Positions 35,011 to 47,108 of a DNA stretch of 64,000 nt are shown piece after piece. The notes under the pieces are model-generated. The model searched no databases and was not told where the DNA came from. It saw only the letters and a program-made list of their open reading frames with translations. The position numbers and the translations under genes are program-made. Numbering within the stretch: position 1 is the stretch's first letter; every line of letters starts with the position of its first letter. The stretch comes from Sphagnum magellanicum (taxonomy: Eukaryota; Streptophyta; Sphagnopsida; Sphagnales; Sphagnaceae): contig CM038910.1 of the NCBI GenBank assembly GCA_021904315.1, positions 22,268,256 to 22,332,255 of the forward strand, in the 5' to 3' direction.

Positions 35011-36116
35011 GCAGTGTCCTTCCATAGTAAACATTTGTGAAGCCATGTTGCATGTTTGAATTTGAAATTTCAAACGAGATGCTGAGACTTGAAGGTCATG
35101 TTTTTTTTGGCCTTTGTTCATAGTGTTGATCTTGAAAACAAATGACAATGTTTCGAGTTTTGAATTTTAAAACATATGATAGAATGAACCATGAGTAATT
35201 CATGGTTTAATGCTTGGTGAAGGGGCCTACACCCACTATGTTTTTTTAGTTTTGCCAAATAAAGGTTTAATTGAAGCACATTTGTCATCATCTTGTGGTT
35301 GCAACAATTTAAATAAGCACACATGACCTCTATTTCATTGTTGGCTCAAGTTTAACTAGGATTGTTGCTTGTTCCATTCTTGCTTTTGGTTAAAGTTTTC
35401 AATCTATAGAATCTTGAACTTGCGATGTAAACTTGTATGTTTTCTTGCCTAAGAACTAGTTGTAACATATGGACCCATATGTTGAAAATTTTATTTCTAT
35501 TGTAAGTCAATAATATTTTATGTCATAAATGTTTTATGTACTTACTAGTTATCTTGCTTTTGTCTATTCTCGCTTTCATAGTAGGGAATATATAATACCC
35601 AACTACTTAAATAATTGTGAAAAAGGTTCCTACTAAAGAAGAAAACATGAGTTACCTCCTTTTAGTATTGCCTTGTTGTATGACATGTTGTAATCAAGTT
35701 GATCTCAAGTGACAAGATGACAATACCTACTTTATGTCCATTACCATGTTGAATCTCTTGATTGTTTCCCTTTTTGGGGCCATCAATCTCAACATTGCCT
35801 TAAGTTTCATAGATTATAAGAACTAGGTGCCTTTGCTTTGGGTGAGATCATGTATATCTAACTAATGCACTGAACATTTGTGTGTTTGAAAAGGATAATC
35901 ATAATTTGATTGAAAGATTTTTCTTGTCTATTTGAACAAACTTTTTCAATTCCTTTAAATGTGTATTATGTATAAACAACATGGTTATATTGTAGATATT
36001 TTGTTGGATGGGCATGTTGTTGTTTTACAAAGGAACATTTCCAATAACATTGCGCCTAGGGGGGACACTTAATGTAGTTTTTGTGACCTAAATTGTGTTA
36101 AACAACTATTAGGGCT

Positions 36117-36134
36117 GGGGGGGGGGGGGGGGGG
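36117..36134 (+). repeat. Poly-G tract of 18 bases
   Basis: Uninterrupted G run in AT-rich surroundings. Confidence 0.85.
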
Positions 36135-36955
36135 TAATTAGGTTCTGGATTATATTTTCTCCCACCTTATTATTTTCTTATTTTCTAATATGCACATATT
36201 TTGGCCACCTAATATTTGTTTATAATTTTTTTGTAGCATCCAATTTCAAAACCCTATATTAATTAAAATTTTAGTTTTAGAAAATTTCAAGTTAAAAAGG
36301 TTTAATTGTGTGGTCTTTGAAATCCTAAATCTAAAAATCCCTCCAACCACTTTGACATTAAAAAAAAACGTAGAAGCTTGTGCTTGAACCTTAAAAAAAA
36401 AGAAGGTTATATTTGCTAGAAGATTCCATTGCCTTCTTATAAACCTAAAATCTAAAACCTTAAATGTCAACCTTAAGTTTCTAAACATTCTTTTCCATGT
36501 TCATTTAAATGTCTTAAACCCAAATTTAAATTAATTTATTGACCTTGTAATCACTTTAAACAATTAGTCAAAGAATTATTTCACAATAATTGAACCTATT
36601 AACAATTAACACCTTATTAAATTTTTAATGTAGATGCTATTATTTATTTTAAAAATTTAATATTAGATATTTACATATGTACCTTTTATTAATTATAATT
36701 TTATTTTCAAAATATACATAACCATATTTTGGAACTCATGAACTTATAATTTTTACTTGATAACCAATATATTGCATCCTATATTTTTACTCAAGTATTT
36801 CTGATTTTTTTCAAGTAGTGTCCCCCTTAGGACATTGCATTGCCATTTTTTGTTTAGCTTTTATGACATGACTCATTTTTTGGATCAAGTTTGGACATGG
36901 TTTTGTATTTGTGATTTTGTTTATGTAGGTTTACATTTAATTATTTGAATTTTAC

Positions 36956-36959
<4 letters not shown>

Positions 36960-36987
<28 letters not shown>
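36960..36987. repeat. (TA)n microsatellite
   Basis: About 14 perfect TA units. Confidence 0.9.
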
Positions 36988-36990
<3 letters not shown>

Positions 36991-38624
36991 ATTTAGTCCT
37001 TTATTCTTCTTTTTGTCATTTGTGCAAGGTATAGAAATGAGAGCTATTTTGTGATGTTTAGGGTGGATAGATCATAGTCTTGTTGAACTCTAATAACCTT
37101 GAATTCAAACCCACTTATGCACCAAAGAGAATTTGCCAAATTCCAATTGAAGTTCAAAGTTGGCGTGGGAGTGTGGGCAACTAAAAACTACTTTGAATAT
37201 TATAAGATTCATGTAACCATCATTAAAATGTTCATTTTGGAATTCTTTGAGCAACCTACTTCAACCACCAACCTAAAATCCATGGCCTACACAACCCACA
37301 AACCAAAATTACAAAACGTACTTCAAAAGGTAGTTTGATTATTTATTGTTCATTCATTGCAAAAGGAGGTTGTGTTTCAATGTTGTAATTCAAAAGAAGT
37401 GGCCCAATGTGAGCCCTATTAACATAGCCATGTGCGATGGTATCAATTTTCAAGAATTGCATAAGGGATATTGGGGTGTGATAAGGCTATTAGGGATTTT
37501 TAGCACTTTCATATTAAAATGAACATTAATGGGTGTGCACGGTTGCATGGGGGGTTGTTTTTGTTTCAGAATTTGATTCTTTTCTTCAATAAAAGTTGGT
37601 AATTATAGTTTTAGAACTTCAATTACATGATGGGGGTGAGAAGTTTATGGAGGGTTGGGGTCAAAAACAAACAACAAAATTTGTTATATTTGGAAAAATG
37701 TTGGCCTCGTTTTAATATTTAGTGGATAATCATATAAGCAAGGATGAATTGAGATTCTTGAAGCAGTTAAGGGGTGTTAATAAAGGGTTTAATGAATAAT
37801 CATTAAACATTATAAACATGTACAATTAATTCGAAACAACATAACAATTCAAATGAGTAGGGTGATAAGGTGGCAATTAATTTGCAACATGGATTTCACA
37901 ATGAACAAAGTTTTTGAACTACAAGTACATGTTGAGTCCTACGCTATGCCACAATGGTAGTTCATAACTATAGGAAATCTAAAATGTGTTGGATGGTGCG
38001 AACAAAATAATCTACTTTGTTATTTAAAAGCAGTTGATGGATTGAATTGCACAACCAATGATAATGTTTAACATTAGGAATTGAAGACCATGCAAAAATT
38101 AAAGTGTCTTCACTTTCGTAAAAAAATTCATAAACTATTTTAGGTTCATCACTAGAAGTAAAGTCAACTTGCAACAAAATCACCAAGGTACAAAAGTTCG
38201 GAAAAATTTGATAATATTAAACTTTAGGGGGTTCGATTTTGAGATGAAAGCACATTTTTCGTGATTTAGGATTTTCATCACGAGGGTGCTAGGTTAGTGT
38301 CAAATTTAGGGATGACTTTTGGGGTGGTTCTTCATTCATTTGTGTGGCTTGAAGCCCGTAAAACGTAATCATGTGCAACACCATGAATTCAAAGAATGGA
38401 AAAATCTTCAATCAGAATCAACTTGACGATGAGTGTGTGGAAGACTTAGTAATTTGAGATGCGTGATTGTAATTTATAGGTCAAGGAAAAGAAAAGAAAT
38501 ACGCAAAATAATGGTTAAGAACCATGGTAAAATAGAACCCTAAAATCAATGGAAAAAAATTTAAGTAGAATCTTATGGGGTGAAAAGTGGAAAGAGGTGA
38601 AAATGATGTTTTTTCGTTTCCTTC

Positions 38625-38760
38625 CAAGGGCCACCAAGTTTGGAACCTTCCATTGATCACCAAACAAGATGCTACCCCATTGGCCACTAACCTTGGAACC
38701 TTCCAGGAGCCATCAAGTTTGGAACCTTCCATTGGCCACCAAGTTGTGGTCTTCCTTCGC
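38625..38760. repeat. Short tandem block with GGAACCTTCC palindromes
   Basis: AAGTTTGGAACCTTCCATTG occurs twice exactly (about 38637 and 38717) and CTTGGAACCTTCCAGGAG once (about 38691), interspersed with GGCCACCAA/GATCACCAA. GGAACCTTCC is a perfect 10-bp palindrome in each. It is more ordered than its surroundings. Confidence 0.6.
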
Positions 38761-39000
38761 CTCCTTGTTTCCTCTTCTCTTTAAAGGTGTAAATTTCGAT
38801 CATTTTTTCTCTTTCTTTTCGAATGTGATTTCCGATTTGAATCTTGGAAAACTTGTTCCTACAACTTACCTTGGGAAGAAAAGAGTGATGAGTAGTAGTT
38901 GATGGTGGAAATAAAAAAAATAACTTTGGATCATAGTAGTACCTTAAAAGGGATGGGAATGAGTACAGGTAGATTTAGAGCTTGAAATCTTGGAGAATTT

Positions 39001-39370
39001 TCGTAAAACCTTTTGGGTTTTGTAACATAACTTTTTTTTGATCTAGGTGCAAAGTTTGAGATTTAACAAGTAGCCTTGTAGTTAACATTTTAATGAATTA
39101 ATGCAAGCTAAATTTAGATAGAGTATGTGATGGCAACAACATTTTAAATGGTTGGAGGTCTATTGTAAATATGAGCTTTCTGCTTTCATAAAACCCTTTT
39201 GGGTTCTGTGGCACAACTTTTTGTTGATTTAAATGCAAGGCTTGAGATTTGATAATCATGTGAGCCTTGTAATTAATTTTCCAATGAACTAATGTAAGCC
39301 ATATTTGGATAGAGTATGTGATGGCAATAATGTTTTAAGTGACTAGAGGTTTGTTGTCAAGTTGAACATT
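39001..39370 (+). repeat. Tandem duplication, unit about 186 bp
   Basis: Two units (39001-39186 and 39187-39370) share AAACCTTTTGGGTTTTGT versus AAACCCTTTTGGGTTCTGTGG, TGCAA-G-TTGAGATTT, AGCCTTGTA and GGATAGAGTATGTGATGGCA-like blocks in order, with about 20 percent visible divergence. Confidence 0.75.
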
Positions 39371-40195
39371 TTGTTGGCTCTTTAGGAATTGGTTTAAGTG
39401 GGTGACAATTTAACATAAAATTCTAGGATTTGAAAATTTTGAACTTTGAAAATATATTTATTAATTTTAAATCATAAATGATGCATAGGAGGCAAACTAT
39501 TTGTTTTCAACTACAAATGTAATTTAATATCTAGAAATACACATTGCATTTTTCCTTCACCAATATCATATGTACCTCCAAGTATAATCACTTCATAAAA
39601 CCAGGAGTGGAGGGGTGGAAAGTCACCTCACACCCAAAAACCCGATGGACTTAATTGATGATGTTTATGAATCACCATTTTTCATTTATAATAGGGAGGA
39701 TGATGCATTAGTACCGTTCGTGAATTCATGAAATAACAATGAGTTAGTAGTGCAATTGAATGCAAGTAGCAAGGGGCTAATGGCATAGTTGAAGGCAAGC
39801 AATGAGGACAAAATTTGGAGCCCAATTTGCATAATTTCTTGAAGAAATTGTGAAGTTCTCTATGTTTCGTTTGATCGTATTCATTTGCGTTTTATTTTTT
39901 ATTTAATGTTTAATTTATTTATGGACTATTTTTTTTTAAAATAAAAATTATTGTGATTATAAGTTCATTGACATGCAACATTACTTTATTTTATTCTTTT
40001 TCTCTTATTCCTTTGGGTCTTTGTTCATGTTCCTTTGCTCATGTTACTCCACTTTTCAATTCCTATTCTTTCACAAACTTGCTTCACCTTTTGGTGCTGA
40101 TTATTTTTTGCTATTGCTTTAGGTTTTAACTCATGTTTATTCACATTCCCATTTTTAGTTTTTTGTGCCTTTTCTTATTCATTCATGCCCCCATG
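39371..40195. other. Gene-free stretch
   Basis: AT-rich; nothing recognised. Confidence 0.3.
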
Positions 40196-40199
40196 GGTG

Positions 40200-40990
40200 T
40201 GATCACAATAAAATGAGCCAACGATGATGAAGGATTCAAGGATTATAGTCCTTTTTGTGATCATTTTCACTTTTTCATATAAATGACTTTTGGGATGAAA
40301 TCTTTACCAATATGTTATTAAAAATACATATAATTTCTTCAATACATCACATTTAAAATTTAAAAGATTCATGAATAACTAAGAATTTTTTAAAAGTTTA
40401 CAAATTCTACCAAATTTTGCATTTCATTTTGAAAAATTATCTTAATTTCAAATTTTATGAAAATATGTTAATTATTTAATTCTTTATTTTATTGTTTCAT
40501 AAACTACAACTTTGTTTTAGATGTCATGTACATTATACCCCACTTACATGTGGTAAAGGACTCTTGAAATTTTAAAATTATGTTCAATAGATTTTTATTT
40601 TTTAAAAATTTCAAATTTCATAACTTTCAAATTGTGAGTGCTTTTTGAGTGTGGATAATCAATTAACATCATTTCAATTTCTTTTTCATCAAAATTCCTT
40701 TATAAAAAAATTCTTTAGCTTAATAATTTACAAAATTGATTATTTTTGACGTAATTGTTATTCAAGTTTAGAAATTCTTTATTAAAACCAAAACTCAAAA
40801 TAATTATTTTTGAATTTTTATTTTGAATTCTTCAACATTCATATTAGTCATTTAACACAACATTCCATGATTAACATGACATTAAAGTGGCACCACAAAA
40901 ATACATTTAACAAGATTACAATTTTTATTGAATTTTGGTGGTTGCTTGATGTGCTTTTTGGCTCGTTTGATTATGACTACACCCCCATTT
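40200..40990. repeat. Diverged inverted repeat, copy 2 (relative at about 21250-22030)
   Basis: The reverse complement of 40485-40560 carries CCACATGTAAGTGGGGTATA, ATGTACATGA and AAAGTTGTAGTTTAT. It corresponds to the core of the 21.7-kb copy, with flanking blocks in matching order. Confidence 0.45.
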
Positions 40991-41523
40991 GTAACTTCTA
41001 CATTTACTCCTCCACATTCTCAAGTTTGATTCATGTATTTGCTTTTTTATGGTTTTTTTAATCATTTTTACTTTTTGTATTTCAAGTATTTGCTCTTGAT
41101 TTGAGTTCCTTCTCCTTCATGCTTGTTCCCTAACATGTATTTTCCCCCTTTCCCTTTTACCCTTGTGTTATCAAAGATCTTTTCAACTATTCATTACCAT
41201 CAAACTCCATTTTCAACCATGATTGTAGGTAAATTTTGGACCTTTTTTTTTGTTTTTGGGCTTTGTTTGTTCAATTATATATTTAGTTTTTTGATTCAAT
41301 TATGTTAATTGTTACTTTGTTTGTGGTTGTGTTGGTTTTTTGTTCGTTTTTAAATTTGTTTTGTTCTTTTTTGTTTGTCTTTGCTTGTCCTTAAGTTTTA
41401 CTTGTTTATTTGTTTAAACATGAGTATCTTTATTTTGATGGACTTTGTTACACATCCATTGTGTGCAAGTTGGATGCCACCTTAAACCCCAATTTTTTGT
41501 GGATTCAAAATAAATTGGTTGGA

Positions 41524-41670
41524 GCGAAACTATCTACATTATTAGAACAAAAAATTACCAATTACTACACTAAATTGTAAGTAGATGAGATCGGTTGAGT
41601 GGTTTTAGTTGGAGATGGAATTGCACATGTTTATGGATTAAACAAGATTCAAGCTGGGGAAATGGTGGAT
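41524..41670 (+). pseudogene. atp1: Nuclear copy of mitochondrial atp1 fragment (NUMT)
   Basis: Reading from 41524 gives AKLSTLLEQKITNYYTKL, stop, VDEIG, stop, VVLVGDGIAHVYGLNKIQAG and EMVD. Mitochondrial ATP synthase alpha subunit has ELTTLLESRITNFYTNFQVD then EIGRVVSVGDGIARVYGL and NEIQAGEMVE. The YGLN-IQAGEMV wording excludes the plastid atpA version (YGLD-VMAGELVE). The two stops are TAA for CAA (41578-41580) and TGA for CGA (41596-41598), both C-to-T changes. Similarity ends sharply after EMVD. About 49 codons of the N-terminal region are present, so it is non-functional. Confidence 0.88.
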
Positions 41671-41859
41671 AATTCTGTTTTAGTCATCTACCCACCATCT
41701 GCAACGAATGCCAAAAATAAGAAAGTTTTTTTACTAGTGCAACTAGGAATTGTTTTTTGCACAACAAGGAGAACAATCTTGGTTAAGTGTACTCCCTTAT
41801 TTATTAAGGCGTGGTTTGCCTACATTCCCTCCTTAGAATTTAAAAATAAATAAATATTA

Positions 41860-42555
41860 GGTAGAGTTTAATAGTTGGTTCATTAGACAATTATATATGT
41901 TTTATTCTACCTTCAATTTGGAGGCCTACCTACAAGGATTTGTTTTTGGAGGGAGGTACCCAAACATGTAACAATCATGGTATGAGTTATTTCTAGTATC
42001 CTACCAAACTACAATCAAGATCATCAAGGCTGAATGACATTTGGTTTTTTTCTTAAGGCTTCCTTGAGTTGATAGAATCTATTATGACAAAAATACATAA
42101 GAATTTACCCGTGGCCCCAATTTGACAATCTTTTATAAAAAGTGTAGTACATTTGGGTCATAGCTTAAATTCAAGCTTTCCAAAATAAAATCTTAACATC
42201 ATGCCTCCCAATCTCTTCTTGAAAAAAAGTTAGGGCACATTTGGTTGGATGCTTGTGGAAAGGAAACTCAATAGGGTGCTGACAACACAACTTTTGTCCT
42301 TTTGCCAATTGAACTTTCTAGATTCTATTTAGACCAATGATAACTTAGATTTATGATAATTTAGATTTGAAACTTGAAATTTGTAGCTCAAAACATATTC
42401 TTAAACCTTACCTCCCCCCACATCCTAGGGCTTACGCCCTACCTATTATTTAATGTACAAAGCCCTACAACCCTAAACCTTTAGCTTTAAAAAATTGGGC
42501 TTGGTTATCCTTTTTTTACTTGGCTTACATATCAGTTTTCACACCCTAAAAAACT
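41860..42555. other. Gene-free stretch
   Basis: No recognised feature. Confidence 0.3.
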
Positions 42556-42559
42556 AATG

Positions 42560-43045
42560 GAGTGGATATCATGGTAAGTATCATTAGTTGTGATATTTGT
42601 TGGTCTTTATGATGAAAATTGGTTTGAAACCTTGGTCAATTTTCACCTTCCACCAAACGTTGAATATAACAACCTTTTAGAAAACCCAATTGTGGAAATC
42701 CTTATGCAAAAATATAACATAATTTTTTTTTAATACAAGGATTTAAGAGAAATGACTTTCCAAAAAACCCAATTATGAGGAATTCATTTTTGTAATTCTA
42801 ATTAATTTCCAATGACAAAAAAACCATTTTGATAACATTTTATTTAATTTTTAATGAATTTCATTTTAAAATCAATAACTTTGCTCTAGTGGTTCAAAAA
42901 ATGAGAAATGATGGTTGTGCACACCTTTTCATTGAGAGCTTACTAACAATACCAAAAGTGTAGCAAGGGGTCCCATGGTTTGAAATGGTTAAGGTGTGGT
43001 CCCAAACAAAATAATGCATATCCTTGTGCTGAGATGAACAATCTA
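42560..43045. repeat. Diverged dispersed repeat, copy 2 (relative at 10980-11700)
   Basis: Same orientation and block order as the first copy (GAAAATTGGTTTGAAACCTT, AATAACTT, GAGAGCTTACTAACAATACC, GGTTTGAAATGG), with large length differences between blocks. Confidence 0.5.
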
Positions 43046-43617
43046 ATTCACTTTGATTTCATGGCATGCATGTATGTATATGCAACCCCATGAAAGGGTA
43101 TGTGTATGGTGCATAACATGAACACACCATCAAATTAATATTGAACACATGAAATTTTCATAATCAAATTATACATGTTGGATTTGATCAAATCAATAAT
43201 AACTTTGGCATGTTAGAAAAGAATGTGTTTACTTTTTTTGATACACAAAGATTGTGGTAATTAAATAAAGTTTACATTTCCAATTTTAGACATGGATATT
43301 GATGCATAAATATATTAATATGCACTAAGCAATAATGCTAAGTATATTTTTATCATTGATGTGGCAAGTGCCATTTATGTTTTGTATTAAGATGGTTCAA
43401 CTACAAACATTATTTTAAATTTAAATGCTTTTTTAATAGATGGTATTGTTTCATTGGTTTATCTTTTGATGAATTTGTGAAGTGTTTTCAAAGAGTTTGA
43501 AACACATGAAAAATTGGCAACATTGAAATTTTTTCAAACTTATCACCCTTATAAACCATATTTGGAATGCTTTCTAATGGTCACCTTTTACTAGTGACTA
43601 GTGGTCACCATAGTGGT

Positions 43618-44517
43618 TGCTTTGTCGCAACCCTAGCCCTAGGTTCGTGACCAAGGTAAGGGCTTGCAAGAGTGCATGACAAGAGGGAGGCCCGGGAGGC
43701 ACATCTTAAACTCCTGAGAATGTAGGAAAGTGTGAGAGAATGAACCCACACACTCCCAAGTGAGCTCCCACTTGGGGAGTTGGAGTCTTGATGGATTCCA
43801 GAATTTTCAAGGAGTGATTGTAGGGGTCAAAACCCATTGGATTGAGGAGTTTTTTATATCATTGGAAAGCTATTGAAACTTAGATGTCTAAAATGGGATC
43901 ACATGACCCATTTGGATATTTGAAACACAAGTTATGGCCAAAAGAAAGGCCGGGAGTCAAATTGGCAATTTGACTCCCGACCACTAAAAGTCGGGAATTG
44001 ATTTGATTTCCTTGCGTGCAGGTGGTGTGCGACATATTGTTGGAAAGCTCTCGATGAGGGCTACAACTTTGTTCTAGACCTCATTTCAATTAGAGGTGTG
44101 CACACAAAATTATGGGGCCCCAAAGTCATGGGAGTCCCAATTTTGGGAATTTCGGGACTCCCATTTGGATGGGAGTCTTGTGGAGAGGCATAAAATATAA
44201 TATAAGGGGGAAGGTGGTGGCTTCCCCCAAGTCTGGGCCGTGGTGAGTTTTGTGAGTCCGAGTTTGCTCGTGGCTTGTCCTAACACCGAAAGTGCTCCAA
44301 CTATGCACTAACAAACTTATTGTTTGATTTTGTGCAAATCTGTGTGAGTGATTAGTTGCTTGTCATTCTTCCTAGTCCCCTCTCGGAGCTCCAGTGCGCC
44401 CCTCTACCCCCAAAGTGCTGTGAACTAGGGAATGTGCCCCAACTCCTTACTCTTTTGCTGTTATCATTTCAGACTCACCTTTGAGTCTATCAAAGAGCTT
44501 GGGGGCACGTCATGCTT
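43618..44517 (+). mobile_element. Solo LTR of a retrotransposon with 5-bp target duplication
   Basis: The LTR proper is 43623-44512 (890 bp), beginning TGTCGCAACCC and ending GGGGGCACGTCA. TGCTT lies directly on both sides (43618-43622 and 44513-44517), a perfect 5-bp target duplication of the kind retroviral-type integrases leave. A TATA-like AAAATATAATATAAGG lies at about 44191-44206, followed by a GC-richer leader-like part. A perfect palindrome with 14-bp arms, CGGGAGTCAAATTG and its complement around one G, is at 43951-43979. No internal retrotransposon genes adjoin, so the element was reduced to one LTR by recombination. Confidence 0.85.
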
Positions 44518-46193
44518 ATGTTGTTAATGCAATCCCAATCTTGCACCCTAATGACCCAATAGCTTGATTATCAACATAAAGATTTTATTAGATGAAATTG
44601 GAAATGTTTGGGTAGCCTTGGAGTTTAATAATTTAAATTCAAATAAGGTGGTAGTTCATTTAATTTAAAAAAATTATTGTCTCAAATTAAACATTTAATT
44701 ATTATAAATGCAACACCTCAAATGCCAACATATGTTGACATGTTTGTGTAGCTAATGTTACACATGTGTATTCTCTTGTGGTAAGGCCTCTCATTGTCAT
44801 TATTCATTTTGCTTCAATAATTGATGCAAATAATAGTTCTGTCACGTCATTCAAGTTTCCCATGTCCATAAATAGGCTAGAACAATCCATGCCAAGTTAA
44901 TCACTACCTGCATAGTTGGAAGGTCAAATGGTTTCTAATCCTTGAATAAAATTTGATGAGTTAATTTGGTACATCAATTCCATGCATGTGTTTAACATGC
45001 AACATGCCCACAATTTTGATTTGAAATGTGTCTATTAAAGGTTACTCTCATCTACATGTGTAATAATGGGGTTGGTTGTAACTAATAATTGGTTTGGTTG
45101 CAAGCATTCAAGGCTTACAAGGAAGCCTAGTTATACAACCCAAAAAAATTGAGTTGTCCAATCTTCATCTCATGATGGATCCACACCCCAAGCCTATTAA
45201 ATGGTTCACAAATCATGCTAACCTTTGATGGGTTTCAACCTCCCATGCCCCAATAATTTGATCCCCAACTTGCATGCACCATTATTTGACCCCAAAATTC
45301 AACTGAACAAACCTTTTTAGACTTAAAATCATTGACTATAATGTAAATAAATTACCACCTTCAAACCTGAACTTCAACCCTAACCCTAACAAATTCACTT
45401 ATTATTTGCATTAATAAACTTGTGACTTATATCTATAAATATTTAGGCCATGTATAAACATATTATAAATATATCCAAACATTACCCATTTCATGACCTT
45501 AACCTTCATGTGTTATTTTGATGGAACAACATTTGCTTATGTATTTTATTGTAATAATTTAAATAATCATTATGAGAAATTACGTTAGTCAAAATCACAT
45601 TACTTTATAATTAATTTAAAAAAAAAACTCACATACAACTATTATGCAATTATTTTTTGGGTATTACAACTACTATGTAACTATCCCTTTCGAAATACAA
45701 TGTATTAATAAATAAATTGTCACGTTAAAAAATTAATTAGTTGTATTATAATTGTAAGTGAGTTGAAAATGGGTCTTTTACACAATAATTTATACATATC
45801 GTACATACATATGTAGTCAACCATGTTTGACTTTTTCAAAAGTTGTATTGTAGTTGCATGTGCCAAACTATTTTAGAATTATTGTAAATGTGTCACTAAA
45901 GCAATAACTATGTTACAACTAATGTACAATGTACATACATGTGATCATGCCACGTGTCCACATTTCCACCACCCATTATGGGATATATTTGCAACTAGTT
46001 TTTTTATCATGATTTTCATTGATACAATTAATATGGTTGTTAGTGTGCCATTATTAAAATATTATTGTTCAAATATGTTATGATTACAATATAACTATTT
46101 ATAACTTAATAAAGACACATATTCATTAGTTATTTTTATCTTAATCATATGTATTTCATTTTGAATGATTTAAAATGTTATGGGAATGTTATT
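44518..46193. other. Stretch between the two related LTRs, no gene
   Basis: No gag, pol or other frame is present, so this is not the inside of an element flanked by these LTRs; the two LTRs are also in opposite orientation. TTGCAACT/GTTGTA-type motifs at 45560-46015 recall CACTA subterminal sequence, but no ends were secured. Confidence 0.4.
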
Positions 46194-46198
46194 TAAAG

Positions 46199-47108
46199 TG
46201 ATGCACCCTCAAACTCCTTGTAAGATTCAAATGCGAGTTCGAAATTGACAACATCGAAAGAAGGAGTTGGGATGCGTTCTTTAGTTTGTAACACTTCAGG
46301 GATAAGAAGGATGTGTTGGAGTTCTGGGATAAGGACTAAGATGAATGACAAGTGGGTCAACTATTCACACGGGCCTGCACAAACTAAACAACAACAAGTT
46401 GGTTAGTGCCTAGTTATAACACTTTTGATGCATGGACGAATCATGGGCATACACAAACTCACAAGATTCACCATGGCCCGGACTTGGGGGAAGCCACCAC
46501 CTTTCCCCTTATAATATTCTCTATGTTTGGCCATGGGGGTTGCACCCAAAATCATTTTGCCCAACTTGGGAGTCCCAAATTTTTTGAAATTGGGTCTTTT
46601 GCGACTTTGGAAGCCCATAATTTTTTTTTCAGACCTTTGATTAGGGTGATGTTTAAACAAAGTTGTAGCCCTAATTGAAATATTTTCAATGATATGTGGC
46701 ATGCCACCTGTATGTAAGTAAATTAGGGTGATTTTTGACTTTTAGTGGTTGGGAGTTAAATTGACAATTTGACTCCTAGCCCTTCTTTTGGCCATAACTT
46801 GTGTTTTAAGTACCCAAATGGGTCATGCGAGCTCATTTCAGACATTTAGATCTCAAGACCTTTCCAATGGTATAAGGAACTTTTCAATTTAATGAATTTT
46901 GACTATTGAAATTGCTTTTTAAAAATTCGAGAATCCATCAAGACTCCAATTCCCAAAGTGGGAGCCCACTTGGGAGTGTGTGTGGGCTCATTCCCTTACA
47001 TTATCCTACATTCCCATGAGCATGAAATGCGACTTTCAAATTTCACTTTCGGTGTGCACCTTTATAAGCCTTTGCCTTGGTTATGAGCCTAAGGTTAAGG
47101 TCACAACA
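46199..47108 (-). mobile_element. Second, diverged LTR of the same family, inverted
   Basis: On the minus strand it begins TGTTGTGACCTTAACC and ends GGTGCATCA, and aligns over its whole 910 bp with the solo LTR at 43623-44512. Shared blocks include ACACAAGTTATGGCCAAAAG, GGTGGTGGCTTCCCCCAAGT and the CAATTTGACTCC palindrome (here with one mismatch in the arms). No 5-bp duplication is visible (TAAAG on one side, CTTTC on the other), so it is older or rearranged. Confidence 0.75.

Larger units (their letters stand above)
35011..38580. other. Long gene-free stretch with simple repeats
   Basis: Contains an 18-base G tract (36117-36134) and a TA dinucleotide run (36960-36987). Open frames at 37099-37338 and 37968-38186 lack any recognisable motif. 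Confidence 0.35.

Noticed and set aside
45560-46015. Possible fifth CACTA-like element rich in TTGTA/TTGCAACT motifs
   Set aside because: Candidate ends (ATCATTATGAGAAA and ATCATGATAAAAAA) are weak and no target duplication could be matched.
44518-46193. Interior of a retrotransposon between two LTRs
   Set aside because: The LTRs are in opposite orientation, the first has its own complete target duplication, and no retrotransposon protein text lies between.
46406-46702. Open frames on both strands of 90-99 codons
   Set aside because: They lie within the inverted LTR copy, which is non-coding in its family; the overlap on both strands is chance.
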